Assembly: GCA_004298555.1 (NCBI GenBank)
Contig: SCQM01000028.1
Span: 1 to 33,766, forward strand
Reading direction: 5' to 3'
Length of the DNA: 33,766 nucleotides
Origin: Actinomycetota bacterium
GTDB lineage: Bacteria > Actinomycetota > Acidimicrobiia > Acidimicrobiales > Acidimicrobiaceae
Shown here one piece after another: positions 23,577 through 31,279 of this stretch (position 1 is its first letter; each line of letters begins with the position of its first letter). The notes beneath the pieces are model-generated. The model worked only from the letters and a program-made list of their open reading frames with translations. It made no database searches and was not told the DNA's origin. The position numbers and the translations under genes were made by a program.

Positions 23577-24395
23577 ATGACATCACCGAACCTGCCACTG
23601 GTTGAAAGGGTTGCTGTCGTCACCGGAGCAGGACGCGGTCTGGGCCGTGCAATGTCGATTGCGCTGGCAAACGCAGGAGCCTCCGTTATTGCTGTGGATC
23701 GCGACAAAGAGACGGTGGATGACCTTGCCAGCAGGGCCGGTGGTCAGGTCATTCCTGCAGGTGCAGATGTGTCAATTCAGGAGGATATGGAAGGAATTGT
23801 CAATCTGAGTCTTGCCCGGTTTGGCCGCGTCGATGTTGTGGTCTCCAACGCCGCGATGGGTTTGATCTCGATCAGGAAGACCTACCATAGTGACCCGATC
23901 AGGTTTTGGGAGGTTGAGCCGGAAACTCTGCGGCGGTTTCTAGATGTGAATACGGTTGCGTTTTTCCGTTTAGGCAGGTTAGTGGCTCCATTGATGATTG
24001 AGCAGGGATGGGGAAGAATCGTTAGTGTCACGACGAGCCTTTCGACGATGATTCGCAGCGGTATGTTTCCTTATGGTGCGTCAAAGGCTGGCAACGAGGC
24101 AATAGCCTCGGCAATGGCGGGAGATCTGCGGGGAACTGGAGTTACCGTCAACGTTCTTGTCCCAGGTGGGGCGGCCGATACCGGTTTTGTGCCTGATGAC
24201 AAAGGCGTTGACAGATCCAAGCTGGTGCCGCCTGATGTAATGGGTCCGCCCATGGTTTGGCTGGCTTCAACAGAGTCTGACGGTGTGACCGCAAGACGGT
24301 TTATAGCAAAAGAATGGGATGTCTCATTGCCTGGCAGTGAGGCCGCTCGGCTGTGCAGCGCTCCAATAGCCTGGGGCAAGGACGATCAAGAGTAG
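23577..24395 (+). CDS. Short-chain dehydrogenase/reductase
   Basis: This NAD(P)-dependent oxidoreductase has 272 residues. The classical SDR pattern is complete: cofactor loop TGAGRGLG (16-23), NAAMG (91-95), catalytic Ser154, Tyr166 and Lys170 (YGASK), and VPGGAADTGF after the active site. Asp41 at the end of the second strand (IAVDRD) suggests NAD(H) preference. ATG 23577 has only a weak upstream purine stretch. The gene is followed after 32 bases by the hydrolase, so the two are probably one transcript. The substrate is unknown; a beta-hydroxyacyl or cyclic alcohol step in a catabolic route is possible but not shown. Confidence 0.82.
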   Translation: MTSPNLPLVERVAVVTGAGRGLGRAMSIALANAGASVIAVDRDKETVDDLASRAGGQVIPAGADVSIQEDMEGIVNLSLARFGRVDVVVSNAAMGLISIRKTYHSDPIRFWEVEPETLRRFLDVNTVAFFRLGRLVAPLMIEQGWGRIVSVTTSLSTMIRSGMFPYGASKAGNEAIASAMAGDLRGTGVTVNVLVPGGAADTGFVPDDKGVDRSKLVPPDVMGPPMVWLASTESDGVTARRFIAKEWDVSLPGSEAARLCSAPIAWGKDDQE

Positions 24396-24427
24396 CTAGC
24401 AAGGGGATTCAACGAGGTGATGAATTA

Positions 24428-25321
24428 ATGGAACTGCAGGATTATCTTCGAGACGAAATACTAGAGGAAGCTGAGTTGGGCTATATCACTTTGGAAGAAA
24501 GAGATAGGCGCCTTTCGGTTTTTGACGACGCGTTAGGCAATGCTCAGGGTCTTCATTCCGCCAGCGCGGTGTTGAGCGCCCAAAATCCAATAAGTGAAGT
24601 TCAAGTGGAAGAATTGGAAGGCGATATCATCGCCTGGAGAGATCGCGCTGCGGGCAGTGAGTCGGACGTTCTTGTCTATGCGGCAAAGCCCAAGGAAGGC
24701 AAATCTCATCCGGGCGTGATTGTTATACATGAGAACAAGGGCCTGGTGCCTTATGTGGAAGACGTTGCACGACGTTTTGCACGTGAAGGCTATGTTGCGG
24801 TGGCTCCCGATCTGCTTTCGCGGCGGGGTGGGACCGGTTCATTCTCGGACCCTTCAGAGGCGACGACAGCTCTTGGAACCATTGGACGGGATGAGCTTGT
24901 CGAGGACCTGATATCGGCGGTGACGTTTCTTGCTTCAGACGAATCTGTATCGCCGCAACGCATAGGTGTGGTCGGTTTTTGTTTCGGTGGAGGAATGGCG
25001 TGGAGGCTGATCACCAAAGATGCCAGGATCAAAGCAGCCGTGCCCTTTTATGGTCCAAATCCTCCTCTTGAGGATGTGCCAGACATCAATGCCAGTGTTC
25101 TTGGAATCTACGGTGGCTTGGATGACAGAATTAATGCAGGAATTGATGATATTGAAGCCGCCATGTCGGAAAATAACAAAGTATTTGAAAAGATCATTTA
25201 TCCCGGCGCTCAACACGCATTTCACAATGACACCAATCCGGACCGCTATCATCCGGAGGCCTCTATTGATGCGTGGCAGCGTGCTCTTGAATGGCTAAGC
25301 CGCTGGTTGCCGGAATCCTGA
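24428..25321 (+). CDS. Dienelactone hydrolase-family alpha/beta hydrolase
   Basis: This cytosolic hydrolase carries the DLH triad: Cys185 in VGFCFGGG, an Asp in GGLDDRIN (232/233) and His263 in GAQHAFHND, plus Glu102 in HENKGL, which activates the cysteine in DLH. In ortho-cleavage routes such enzymes open dienelactone, but the family is broad. At 297 residues it is longer than the roughly 235-residue classic enzymes because of about 60 N-terminal residues with a charged helical stretch (DEILEEAELGYITLEERDRR). ATG 24428 is chosen because GAGGTGA lies about ten bases upstream. The longer frame from 24353 would overlap the SDR gene. Confidence 0.83.
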   Translation: MELQDYLRDEILEEAELGYITLEERDRRLSVFDDALGNAQGLHSASAVLSAQNPISEVQVEELEGDIIAWRDRAAGSESDVLVYAAKPKEGKSHPGVIVIHENKGLVPYVEDVARRFAREGYVAVAPDLLSRRGGTGSFSDPSEATTALGTIGRDELVEDLISAVTFLASDESVSPQRIGVVGFCFGGGMAWRLITKDARIKAAVPFYGPNPPLEDVPDINASVLGIYGGLDDRINAGIDDIEAAMSENNKVFEKIIYPGAQHAFHNDTNPDRYHPEASIDAWQRALEWLSRWLPES

Positions 25322-25375
25322 AATAATTCAGCGTCCTAGCCGGTTTTGGGCTCAGATAGCGTTGCGGCCCTCAAG

Positions 25376-25390
25376 CAGCAAGTATTGCTG
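25376..25390. promoter_or_regulatory. Short perfect inverted repeat upstream of the transporter
   Basis: CAGCAA-GTA-TTGCTG lies 53 bases before the transporter start and about 55 bases after the hydrolase stop. It could be a weak hairpin or an operator half-site pair. It is short enough to occur by chance. Confidence 0.2.
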
Positions 25391-25443
25391 AATGCAGACA
25401 ACACTGAACGATAAATGGCAAACTCCCCCGATCTGAGGTAGCA

Positions 25444-26355
25444 ATGTCTGACGAGCAATTCAGGTCCTATATCAAGGGACGCGGAAGAGAACGCCCTCCA
25501 GTCGGTTCCGATCCTGCCTTAGTGGAGGCTGTAGCTGAAATTGAGGTTGAAGATACCTTTCTGCGGGCAGTGGATGAGGGACGCAGACGGATTTCACGGA
25601 GGCTGATTCCTCTTATCGCAACGGGGCTGGTCGGCGGCATTGATGTTGGCACAGGAGTTCTTGCGCTGCTGTTGGTGGAAAATGCCACACACTCGATGCT
25701 CCTTGGCGGCATAGCATTTTCCGTAGGTTTCATCGCCTTAGCCTTGGCACGGAGCGAGTTGTTCACGGAAGACTTTTTGATCCCGGTATCGACAGTGATT
25801 GCCAGGCAGGCGAAAGTCCGAGGGCTGGTGCGGTTATGGGTTGGCACTTTAGCGGGCAATTTGGCTGGAGGTTGGCTTTTTACCTGGTTGATCATCGTGG
25901 GTTTTCCAGAGCTGTCTGGACAGGCGGTTGAGTCTGGCTCTTATTATGTGCACCTAGGTATTACTATGAAGGCCTTTGCGCTTGCCGTCATTGGCGGAGC
26001 CGTGATCACACTTATGACCTGGATGCAGCATGGGAGTGAGTCGGCTGCCTCCAAGATCATCCCGGCGATCACGGCAGCCTTTCTGCTTGCAGCTGGACAG
26101 CTCAATCACACGATTGTGAATTCGCTACTGATGTTTACCGCTCTGCACACGTCAAATGCCACTTTCGGTTACCTGCAATGGGCCGAGACTGCTGGATGGG
26201 CGGCACTTGGCAATGTTGTCGGCGGGGTCGGCCTTGTCACCTTGCTTCGAATTGTCCAGGTGCCGCACGCGGTCAAGGCAGAACGGGAGAATCCTGCTCC
26301 GGGAGTTGTGCGGGGCGATGACAGAGAATCTGAGTTGCCAGAAGACTTGGATTAG
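25444..26355 (+). CDS. Formate/nitrite transporter family channel (FNT, YfdC-like)
   Basis: This integral membrane protein of 303 residues has six hydrophobic segments after a charged N-terminal tail. The pore-loop segments LARSELFTEDFLIPV and the late segment FTALHTSNATFGYL match the FNT fold, in which small monocarboxylates such as formate, nitrite, lactate or acetate pass. The sequence resembles the YfdC-like branch more than FocA or NirC. GAGG lies five bases before ATG 25444. It follows the SDR-hydrolase pair with a 122-base gap. Movement of a small acid made by the neighbouring catabolic genes is plausible but unproven. Confidence 0.8.
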   Translation: MSDEQFRSYIKGRGRERPPVGSDPALVEAVAEIEVEDTFLRAVDEGRRRISRRLIPLIATGLVGGIDVGTGVLALLLVENATHSMLLGGIAFSVGFIALALARSELFTEDFLIPVSTVIARQAKVRGLVRLWVGTLAGNLAGGWLFTWLIIVGFPELSGQAVESGSYYVHLGITMKAFALAVIGGAVITLMTWMQHGSESAASKIIPAITAAFLLAAGQLNHTIVNSLLMFTALHTSNATFGYLQWAETAGWAALGNVVGGVGLVTLLRIVQVPHAVKAERENPAPGVVRGDDRESELPEDLD

Positions 26356-26847
26356 CCTGCTGGGACTTTGGGTCGCGTGACTGGCGGACGGTATGCGCAA
26401 AGCCAGTTTTAGCTGCGGCCATTCGTCTGGTCCGTATTGGTCTGCAGGCATTTCCAGTTGCCTCATGGGCAGGGAAGCTTGGGACAACGATGCGGACTGG
26501 CCAGCCTGAGCCGACAGTTGCAAGATTAGTTAATTGGTAATTGGGCGTGGATCCGTGGAAATAACCCAGGCATCCTTGCCGTTGTTCATTCTGGCATCGG
26601 CTTCGCAGTGATCTTCTCCGGGGCGCTGCTCCGGGTCAGGCGGACAGAACCTCGCAGCTGAGTCATTTCGATGGTTAGCTGCCTCTGCCAAGTGGCAGAT
26701 GGCGGCGATGAGGCCGAGTCTGATGACGCGGGTCAATGCATGCCCGATTCAACTCATGAAAACCTGATTCGAGCATCGTCGTAATGCTCTATCCATCGGA
26801 TCCTTGCCGACCGGCAAAAGCTCCATCTAGCCCAGAGATCCCTTGTT
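26356..26847. other. Convergent intergenic region without a gene
   Basis: This region between the FNT gene (plus) and an MFS gene (minus) holds only short, unconvincing frames, such as minus 26530-26736. TTGCCG-AC-CGGCAA at 26804-26817 is a short perfect hairpin 31 bases past the MFS stop and might help end that transcript, but no U-tract follows. Confidence 0.4.
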
Positions 26848-28179
26848 TCAGGTAGCTTCATCGTCTCCGAAGGGTTCTGCGATTTCAAGCGCTTCGTCAT
26901 CGACCGCTTGCGCTTTCGTAATGACCAGTTCTGTATGCCCGAAGAATTTTCGATAGAGAAGCGCACTCAGTACCTGGAAGCCGGCGCCAAGGAAGAACGG
27001 AACATCGAGGTATCCAAGTTCGAACAGGCCCCCGGCAATAGGTGGGCTTGCAGATGCTGATAGCCTCCGGACCACCCCGGTCAAGCCTGAAGCCGAACCC
27101 CTTTCCTCGGAGGGAAAGAGGCCCATCGTAAATGACTGGCGGACGGGCGCTGCCATCATTGTGGAAGCTGTGCGCAAAATCTGAAATATTATCGCGATCA
27201 GGAAGGTAGGGGATAGCGCCGTTGCAACCATGAACAGGGCCGCCAGGACCCGTGTGTATACGATTGTGCGGACAGATCCGATTCGACCTGCCATCATTGA
27301 TGCAAGCCAGACGCTGGCTGCAGAGAGCAGATAGCTCGCGGTGAATACAGGGCCGATGTATCCCTGACCGACGCCAAAGCGGAGATGCAGCCAGATCACG
27401 AAAAGCGAGTTGACAAAGCTTATTCCGAATGCATTTGACGCACCCATGATTGAGAGTTGAATAACAGTCTTGGTTGATTTGCCGCTAAGAATTCTTTTGT
27501 TCGTCTTATTGCGGGCTTTTCTGGGCGGTTCATGAACGGTGATTAGCATGAAAAGGGAAACTGCAGCAAGGGCGACAGTGAGAACGAACAGGCCCTCATT
27601 GGAACTGAGCAGGGCCAGATGATATTTTTTGAGAAGCACCGGCAGACCTGCTAGAGCGGCACCGGCGGCTGCCATCAATGACGAAGCCACGCCATTCCAT
27701 GAGAATACTTTTCTTCGCTCGGATTCTGGAGCCAGATCAGCCAATAGAGCGGACTCAGCCGGTGCGAATGGCCCGGCTTGGCCGCCTCCCATCCCTCCAC
27801 CGCCCCGTCCAATACCCGAAATAACACTGACGATGATCATTAGCGGCAGATTGGTTGTGAATGTGAAGACGATACCCCAGAGAAGCATCAGAATTGTGAA
27901 TGAAATAAGGAAGGGCTTGCGTCCCCAGCGGTCAGCGAATACGCCGACAGGCACCGACATAAATGCCCCGATGAGGAACGAGAGTGTGAAAAACACCCCA
28001 AGCTCTCCGGCAGATACCCCTCTGCTCAACAGGTAAAGAGGGGTGACGATATTTAGAAAGGCCTGGGTGAAGCTGCGAATTGCCCGAACGGATACTACGC
28101 GCCAGGCTGCCCTAAGGTTAGGCTCTGGTTGCGGGTTGGCAGTATCAGGCTCCGTCGTCTTCAATAGTTCGTCTCTCAA
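26848..28179 (-). CDS. MFS transporter
   Basis: This inner-membrane transporter of 443 residues has about 12 hydrophobic segments and the loop 2-3 motif GVFADRWGRKPFLI. It carries an unusual glycine-rich stretch, GIGRGGGGMGGGQAGPFAP, around the fourth segment where most relatives are shorter and less glycine-rich. The C-terminal tail is acidic (DDEALEIAEPFGDDEA). The start is uncertain: TTG 28179 has no clear ribosome site, and a TTG five codons further in is similar. The substrate is unknown; the sequence looks like a general drug or metabolite exporter. It is convergent with the FNT gene. Confidence 0.8.
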   Translation of the reverse strand: MRDELLKTTEPDTANPQPEPNLRAAWRVVSVRAIRSFTQAFLNIVTPLYLLSRGVSAGELGVFFTLSFLIGAFMSVPVGVFADRWGRKPFLISFTILMLLWGIVFTFTTNLPLMIIVSVISGIGRGGGGMGGGQAGPFAPAESALLADLAPESERRKVFSWNGVASSLMAAAGAALAGLPVLLKKYHLALLSSNEGLFVLTVALAAVSLFMLITVHEPPRKARNKTNKRILSGKSTKTVIQLSIMGASNAFGISFVNSLFVIWLHLRFGVGQGYIGPVFTASYLLSAASVWLASMMAGRIGSVRTIVYTRVLAALFMVATALSPTFLIAIIFQILRTASTMMAAPVRQSFTMGLFPSEERGSASGLTGVVRRLSASASPPIAGGLFELGYLDVPFFLGAGFQVLSALLYRKFFGHTELVITKAQAVDDEALEIAEPFGDDEAT

Positions 28180-28761
28180 TTATCACAGTCTCAATGGCCT
28201 AGAAGGGTCACTTGGCGTCATGCCATCCACGGCCTGGCAGATATTTTCAATCCAAAGGGCAAGTCTTCAGGTTGAGTCAGTTCCGGCTGGTCTCGATTGA
28301 AGAAGGTTGGAACCAAACCTTGAACCCGCTGATGCCATCACATCCGACTTGCCCGGGTCAGAGAATAGTGGCGGATATAACTTACCACGTCATATGCATG
28401 GCCGCTAAAAATATTGAGCTAGCCGGGTCGGATGGGATTTGCGGTCGATGTATAGAAAAAGTCAGGAATTCAATTCGTGGCTGAGCCTTTCCGCAGCTGC
28501 AAATCAGGAGAATTCAGTTCGGCTTTGCGAAAGGTGAGACAATGAATCTGGGACCCGTTGTCCCGACAGAATTGGAGCCTGGGTTCGAAGACGCAATAAG
28601 GAGGAGCTTACATTCACCTTTGAGTGGATCCGAAAGAGAAGCGTCGCTGGCTAAAGGTGAACTCGTCAGGAAAACGAGCAAATATTCCCCAGGCAAAAAA
28701 ATAGTTGTAGATTACAAATGTATGTATCTACGGGGTATCAGTTCTGCGTGGAGGTTAGTTA
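28180..28761. other. Intergenic region with one doubtful small frame
   Basis: This gap lies between divergent MFS and lipoprotein genes. A 101-codon frame at 28542-28847 has an AAGGTGAG ribosome-like site before its ATG. However, it overlaps the lipoprotein gene by 86 bases in another frame and resembles nothing known, so it is not called. A 29-codon frame ending at 28484 carries a CxxC pair but is too short to support. No promoter is clear. Confidence 0.35.
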
Positions 28762-29235
28762 ATGGAAAAATATTTGGCAGGAAAAGCCAGCATAGGCATT
28801 TGCACATTGTTGTCACTTACGCTGGGGCTTTCAGCCTGCGGAAGTAGTTCGACTTCCAATACGGCCAACGACAGCGCAGCGGTGAAACAGGCATGGACCG
28901 GTTTCTTTTCCGGCAGCACGTCTGCTGCGGACAAGATAAGCCTGCTCCAGAATGGCCAGGAATTCTCGCAGGTGATTAATGAGGCTTCTGGTTTGGCAAT
29001 CTCGAAGACTTCCTCGGCGACGGTGAGCAACGTAGTTATCAACTCCCCGACGACCGCAACTGTCAGCTACTCCATCGATCTTGGCGGAAAGCCGGCGTTG
29101 CAGAACCAGACTGGCACGGCTGTCAAGGTTGGCGGCAAATGGCTTGTTGGAGACTCAAGTTTTTGTGCACTTCTTGCACTCGAGGGTCAGAGTGTTCCTG
29201 CTTGCTCCAGTTCTACCTCGACTTCGGCCGGTTGA
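28762..29235 (+). CDS. Secreted lipoprotein, function unknown
   Basis: The 157-residue protein has a signal peptide (basic start, hydrophobic core IGICTLLSLTLGL) and the lipobox LSAC, so Cys26 is the predicted lipid-anchored residue. A Ser/Thr/Asn-rich linker follows. The rest looks like a small beta-rich domain of the low-molecular-weight antigen / NTF2-like type found in actinobacterial lipoproteins (AVKQAWTGFFSGSTSAADKI, TAVKVGGKWLVGDSSFCALL). GGAGG lies seven bases before ATG 28762. It precedes the DHA2 transporter by 53 bases on the same strand, and the two may be co-transcribed. The role is unknown. Confidence 0.8.
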   Translation: MEKYLAGKASIGICTLLSLTLGLSACGSSSTSNTANDSAAVKQAWTGFFSGSTSAADKISLLQNGQEFSQVINEASGLAISKTSSATVSNVVINSPTTATVSYSIDLGGKPALQNQTGTAVKVGGKWLVGDSSFCALLALEGQSVPACSSSTSTSAG

Positions 29236-29288
29236 ATCTCTTAAGGTCACTATGAAACTTTCGGGGTTGACATCATCGGGTCCGTGCT

Positions 29289-30842
29289 GTGAAGGCTAGC
29301 CGAACGTCCAATCGCTCTTTGGCTGTGCTGACGTTAGTACTTTTTCTAACATTCCTGGATACTACTATTGTGGCGGTTGCCCTCGCCAGTGTGCAGTCAC
29401 TGCTGCATGCCGGGGTTGCTCAGTTGCAGTGGGTTGTTGGAGGGTATGCCCTTGTATTTGCCGCTCTGATGCTCATCTTTGGCAAGCTTGGCGACCGGTT
29501 TGGCCGGCGCAGAATTCTGGTCGGCGGAATGGCTGTCTTTGTCGCGGGTTCTCTGATTTCGGCATTGGCGATCAACCCGACAATGCTCATAATTGGCCGA
29601 GGGGTGATGGGGCTGGGAGCGGCAGCATCGGAGCCTGGAACATTGTCGATGTTGCGCCAGCTCTTTCCTGACGAATCACAGCGCGCGAAAGCTCTCGGGG
29701 TCTGGGCTGCAATAGCGGGTTTGGCGATCGCGGTTGGGCCGGTATTCGGTGGTGTTCTCGTTGGGATTGGCGAATTCAGGGCCATATTCTGGTTCAATGT
29801 CGCTGCCGGGGCGGCGGTGACGGTTCTGGCAGCGAAGATGCTTCCGGAGAGCCTCGATGTCAATCCAAGTGGGCTCGACATGAAAGGTGCCATAACGGGC
29901 GCGGTTTCACTGGCCCTGATAGTTGTGGCAATAATCCAGGGGGAAAGCCAGGGTTATGCCTCTGCGTTCGTTATCTCGCTATTCGTCGTAGGAATAGCGA
30001 GTGGGGCGGCCTTTGTGTTGGTAGAACTAAATGCGTCTGATCCGCTCATAAACCTGCGGTATCTGCGGACTCCAAGGTTCGCAGTATCATTGACGACAGC
30101 ATTCACGGTTTATTTCACCGTCATTGCCGTCTTTTTCTTCACTGCCCTATACCTGCAGCTGGTAGAGGGTTATTCGGGTTACCGGATAGCTCTGATTTTT
30201 CTTCCCATGACTCTCGGCATGGTGTTTGCCTCTTTGTTTGCCGGGGGCTGGGTTGCCAGAACCGGACCAAGAGTGCCCATGACTCTTGGTGCAATGGCCG
30301 GGGGTGCAGGAGTGCTATTGGCGGATATCGCGTTAGGCGGAAATATCCACGTTCTGATGCTTACGTTGTCATTGACACTCGCCGGCCTGGGATTTGGTAT
30401 CACGGTTGTTCCTGTGACTTCCGTGGCCTTGTCGGTCATACCCTCAAGGCATTCTGGAATGGCTGCGGCTACAACCAACACTGCCCGTGCTCTAGGCGTA
30501 ATTGTAAGCGTCTCCGTTCTTGGCTCCCTTCTCAACGGCGAGCTTACCAACAGCCTCGCGAGGCGTCTTGAACTACTCGGCGTGCCAGCCAACTTTCGCG
30601 ATATCGTAATTTCGGCAGTGGAGACAGGGAGCATGCCAACCGGTGGTTCAAGTGGAATCAGCCAGATTGAGAAGGCCTATGGACCTTTGGTGCTGAAGGT
30701 GATCAACGCGGCTTACGAGGCTTTTCATAACGGGTTGACGATCGCATTGATGGTCGCCGGATTGCTAATGCTGGTTTCGGCGCTTGTAACCGCGATTGGT
30801 TTTCGCCGGGAAAACGGGATCAGCATGATAAATCAGGATTAA
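29289..30842 (+). CDS. DHA2-family MFS multidrug exporter (EmrB/QacA-like)
   Basis: This proton-coupled inner-membrane exporter has 517 residues and about 14 membrane segments, the DHA2 size. Near the N-terminus it has the family motif LDTTIVAVAL, then GKLGDRFGRRRILV (loop 2-3 motif) and a motif C-like stretch GLAIAVGPVFGGVL. The GTG at 29289 has no strong ribosome site, so coupling to the lipoprotein gene upstream is possible. The likely role is export of hydrophobic toxic compounds or antibiotics. It is convergent with a broken ABC ATPase gene whose last bases overlap its end by four bases. Confidence 0.86.
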   Translation: MKASRTSNRSLAVLTLVLFLTFLDTTIVAVALASVQSLLHAGVAQLQWVVGGYALVFAALMLIFGKLGDRFGRRRILVGGMAVFVAGSLISALAINPTMLIIGRGVMGLGAAASEPGTLSMLRQLFPDESQRAKALGVWAAIAGLAIAVGPVFGGVLVGIGEFRAIFWFNVAAGAAVTVLAAKMLPESLDVNPSGLDMKGAITGAVSLALIVVAIIQGESQGYASAFVISLFVVGIASGAAFVLVELNASDPLINLRYLRTPRFAVSLTTAFTVYFTVIAVFFFTALYLQLVEGYSGYRIALIFLPMTLGMVFASLFAGGWVARTGPRVPMTLGAMAGGAGVLLADIALGGNIHVLMLTLSLTLAGLGFGITVVPVTSVALSVIPSRHSGMAAATTNTARALGVIVSVSVLGSLLNGELTNSLARRLELLGVPANFRDIVISAVETGSMPTGGSSGISQIEKAYGPLVLKVINAAYEAFHNGLTIALMVAGLLMLVSALVTAIGFRRENGISMINQD

Positions 30843-31084
30843 TGGTCACTTCGAAGCGTGCTGCGCTCCTGTTCACGATGCGTGTCTATGCGCTGGCCCT
30901 CGAAGTAGACCTCGCCTGAATCGGGAACGAGGATGCCGGCGAGGCATTGGAGCACCGTCGGCTTTCCCGAGCCGTTTGGTCCCATCACGGCAACAATCTC
31001 TTCCTGCCTAACCGAAAGGCTTGCAGCTAGAAGTGCAGGCATCTCGACGAAAGAGAGTACGACGTCCTTTGCCTCGATCTGCAC
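30839..31084 (-). pseudogene. Truncated ABC transporter ATPase (N-terminal part, broken Walker A)
   Basis: The frame encodes only the first third of an ABC ATPase of the FtsE/LolD/MacB type. It begins VQIEAKDVVLSF and contains the Walker A region GPNGSGKPT, then LAGILVPDSGEVYFEGQRID. It stops before the Q-loop, at the end of the DHA2 gene. In Walker A the usual Ser/Thr after Lys is Pro, which should abolish ATP binding. The frame extends upstream to 31237, but those residues resemble nothing and the likely original start is near 31084. It is a decayed remnant. It is not the missing half of the fragment at 266-682, which belongs to another ABC subfamily. Confidence 0.75.
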
Positions 31085-31232
31085 CTGCGTGCGGCTCGCC
31101 GCAACCGGTTGCAAGGCGACGCAGTTCACGGGGCCACATTCTTGGCCAGTGCCGACAGGCGCGCCAAACATTATCGGTCGGAAGTGCGCCTGTGCATCCG
31201 GGTGGTTTGTTGTTCGAGGGGGCTTTGTGGCA

Positions 31233-31268
31233 CCCATTATGTACGGCAGTTGGAGGTCACATAATGGG
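31233..31268. terminator. Perfect 10-bp inverted repeat after the acetoacetyl-CoA synthetase gene
   Basis: CCCATTATGT (31233-31242) and ACATAATGGG (31259-31268) are exact inverse repeats around a 16-base spacer. The repeat begins 11 bases after the stop of the minus-strand acetoacetyl-CoA synthetase gene, so it may end that transcript. No U-tract follows. It could also be the ends of a small inserted or lost element beside the broken ABC gene. Confidence 0.4.
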
Positions 31269-31279
31269 AGAAATTCGAG

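Noticed and set aside
28398-28484. Short frame with a CxxC pair resembling a heavy-metal-binding motif
   Set aside because: It has only 29 codons and lacks the GMxCxxC context and the rest of the domain; chance is more likely.
28542-28847. 101-codon frame with a ribosome-like AAGGTGAG
   Set aside because: It overlaps the well-supported lipoprotein gene by 86 bases in another frame and shows no domain; translation cannot be supported from sequence alone.
29267-29272. TTGACA as a -35 box for the DHA2 exporter
   Set aside because: No -10 lies at suitable spacing, and the start codon at 29289 falls where the -10 should be.
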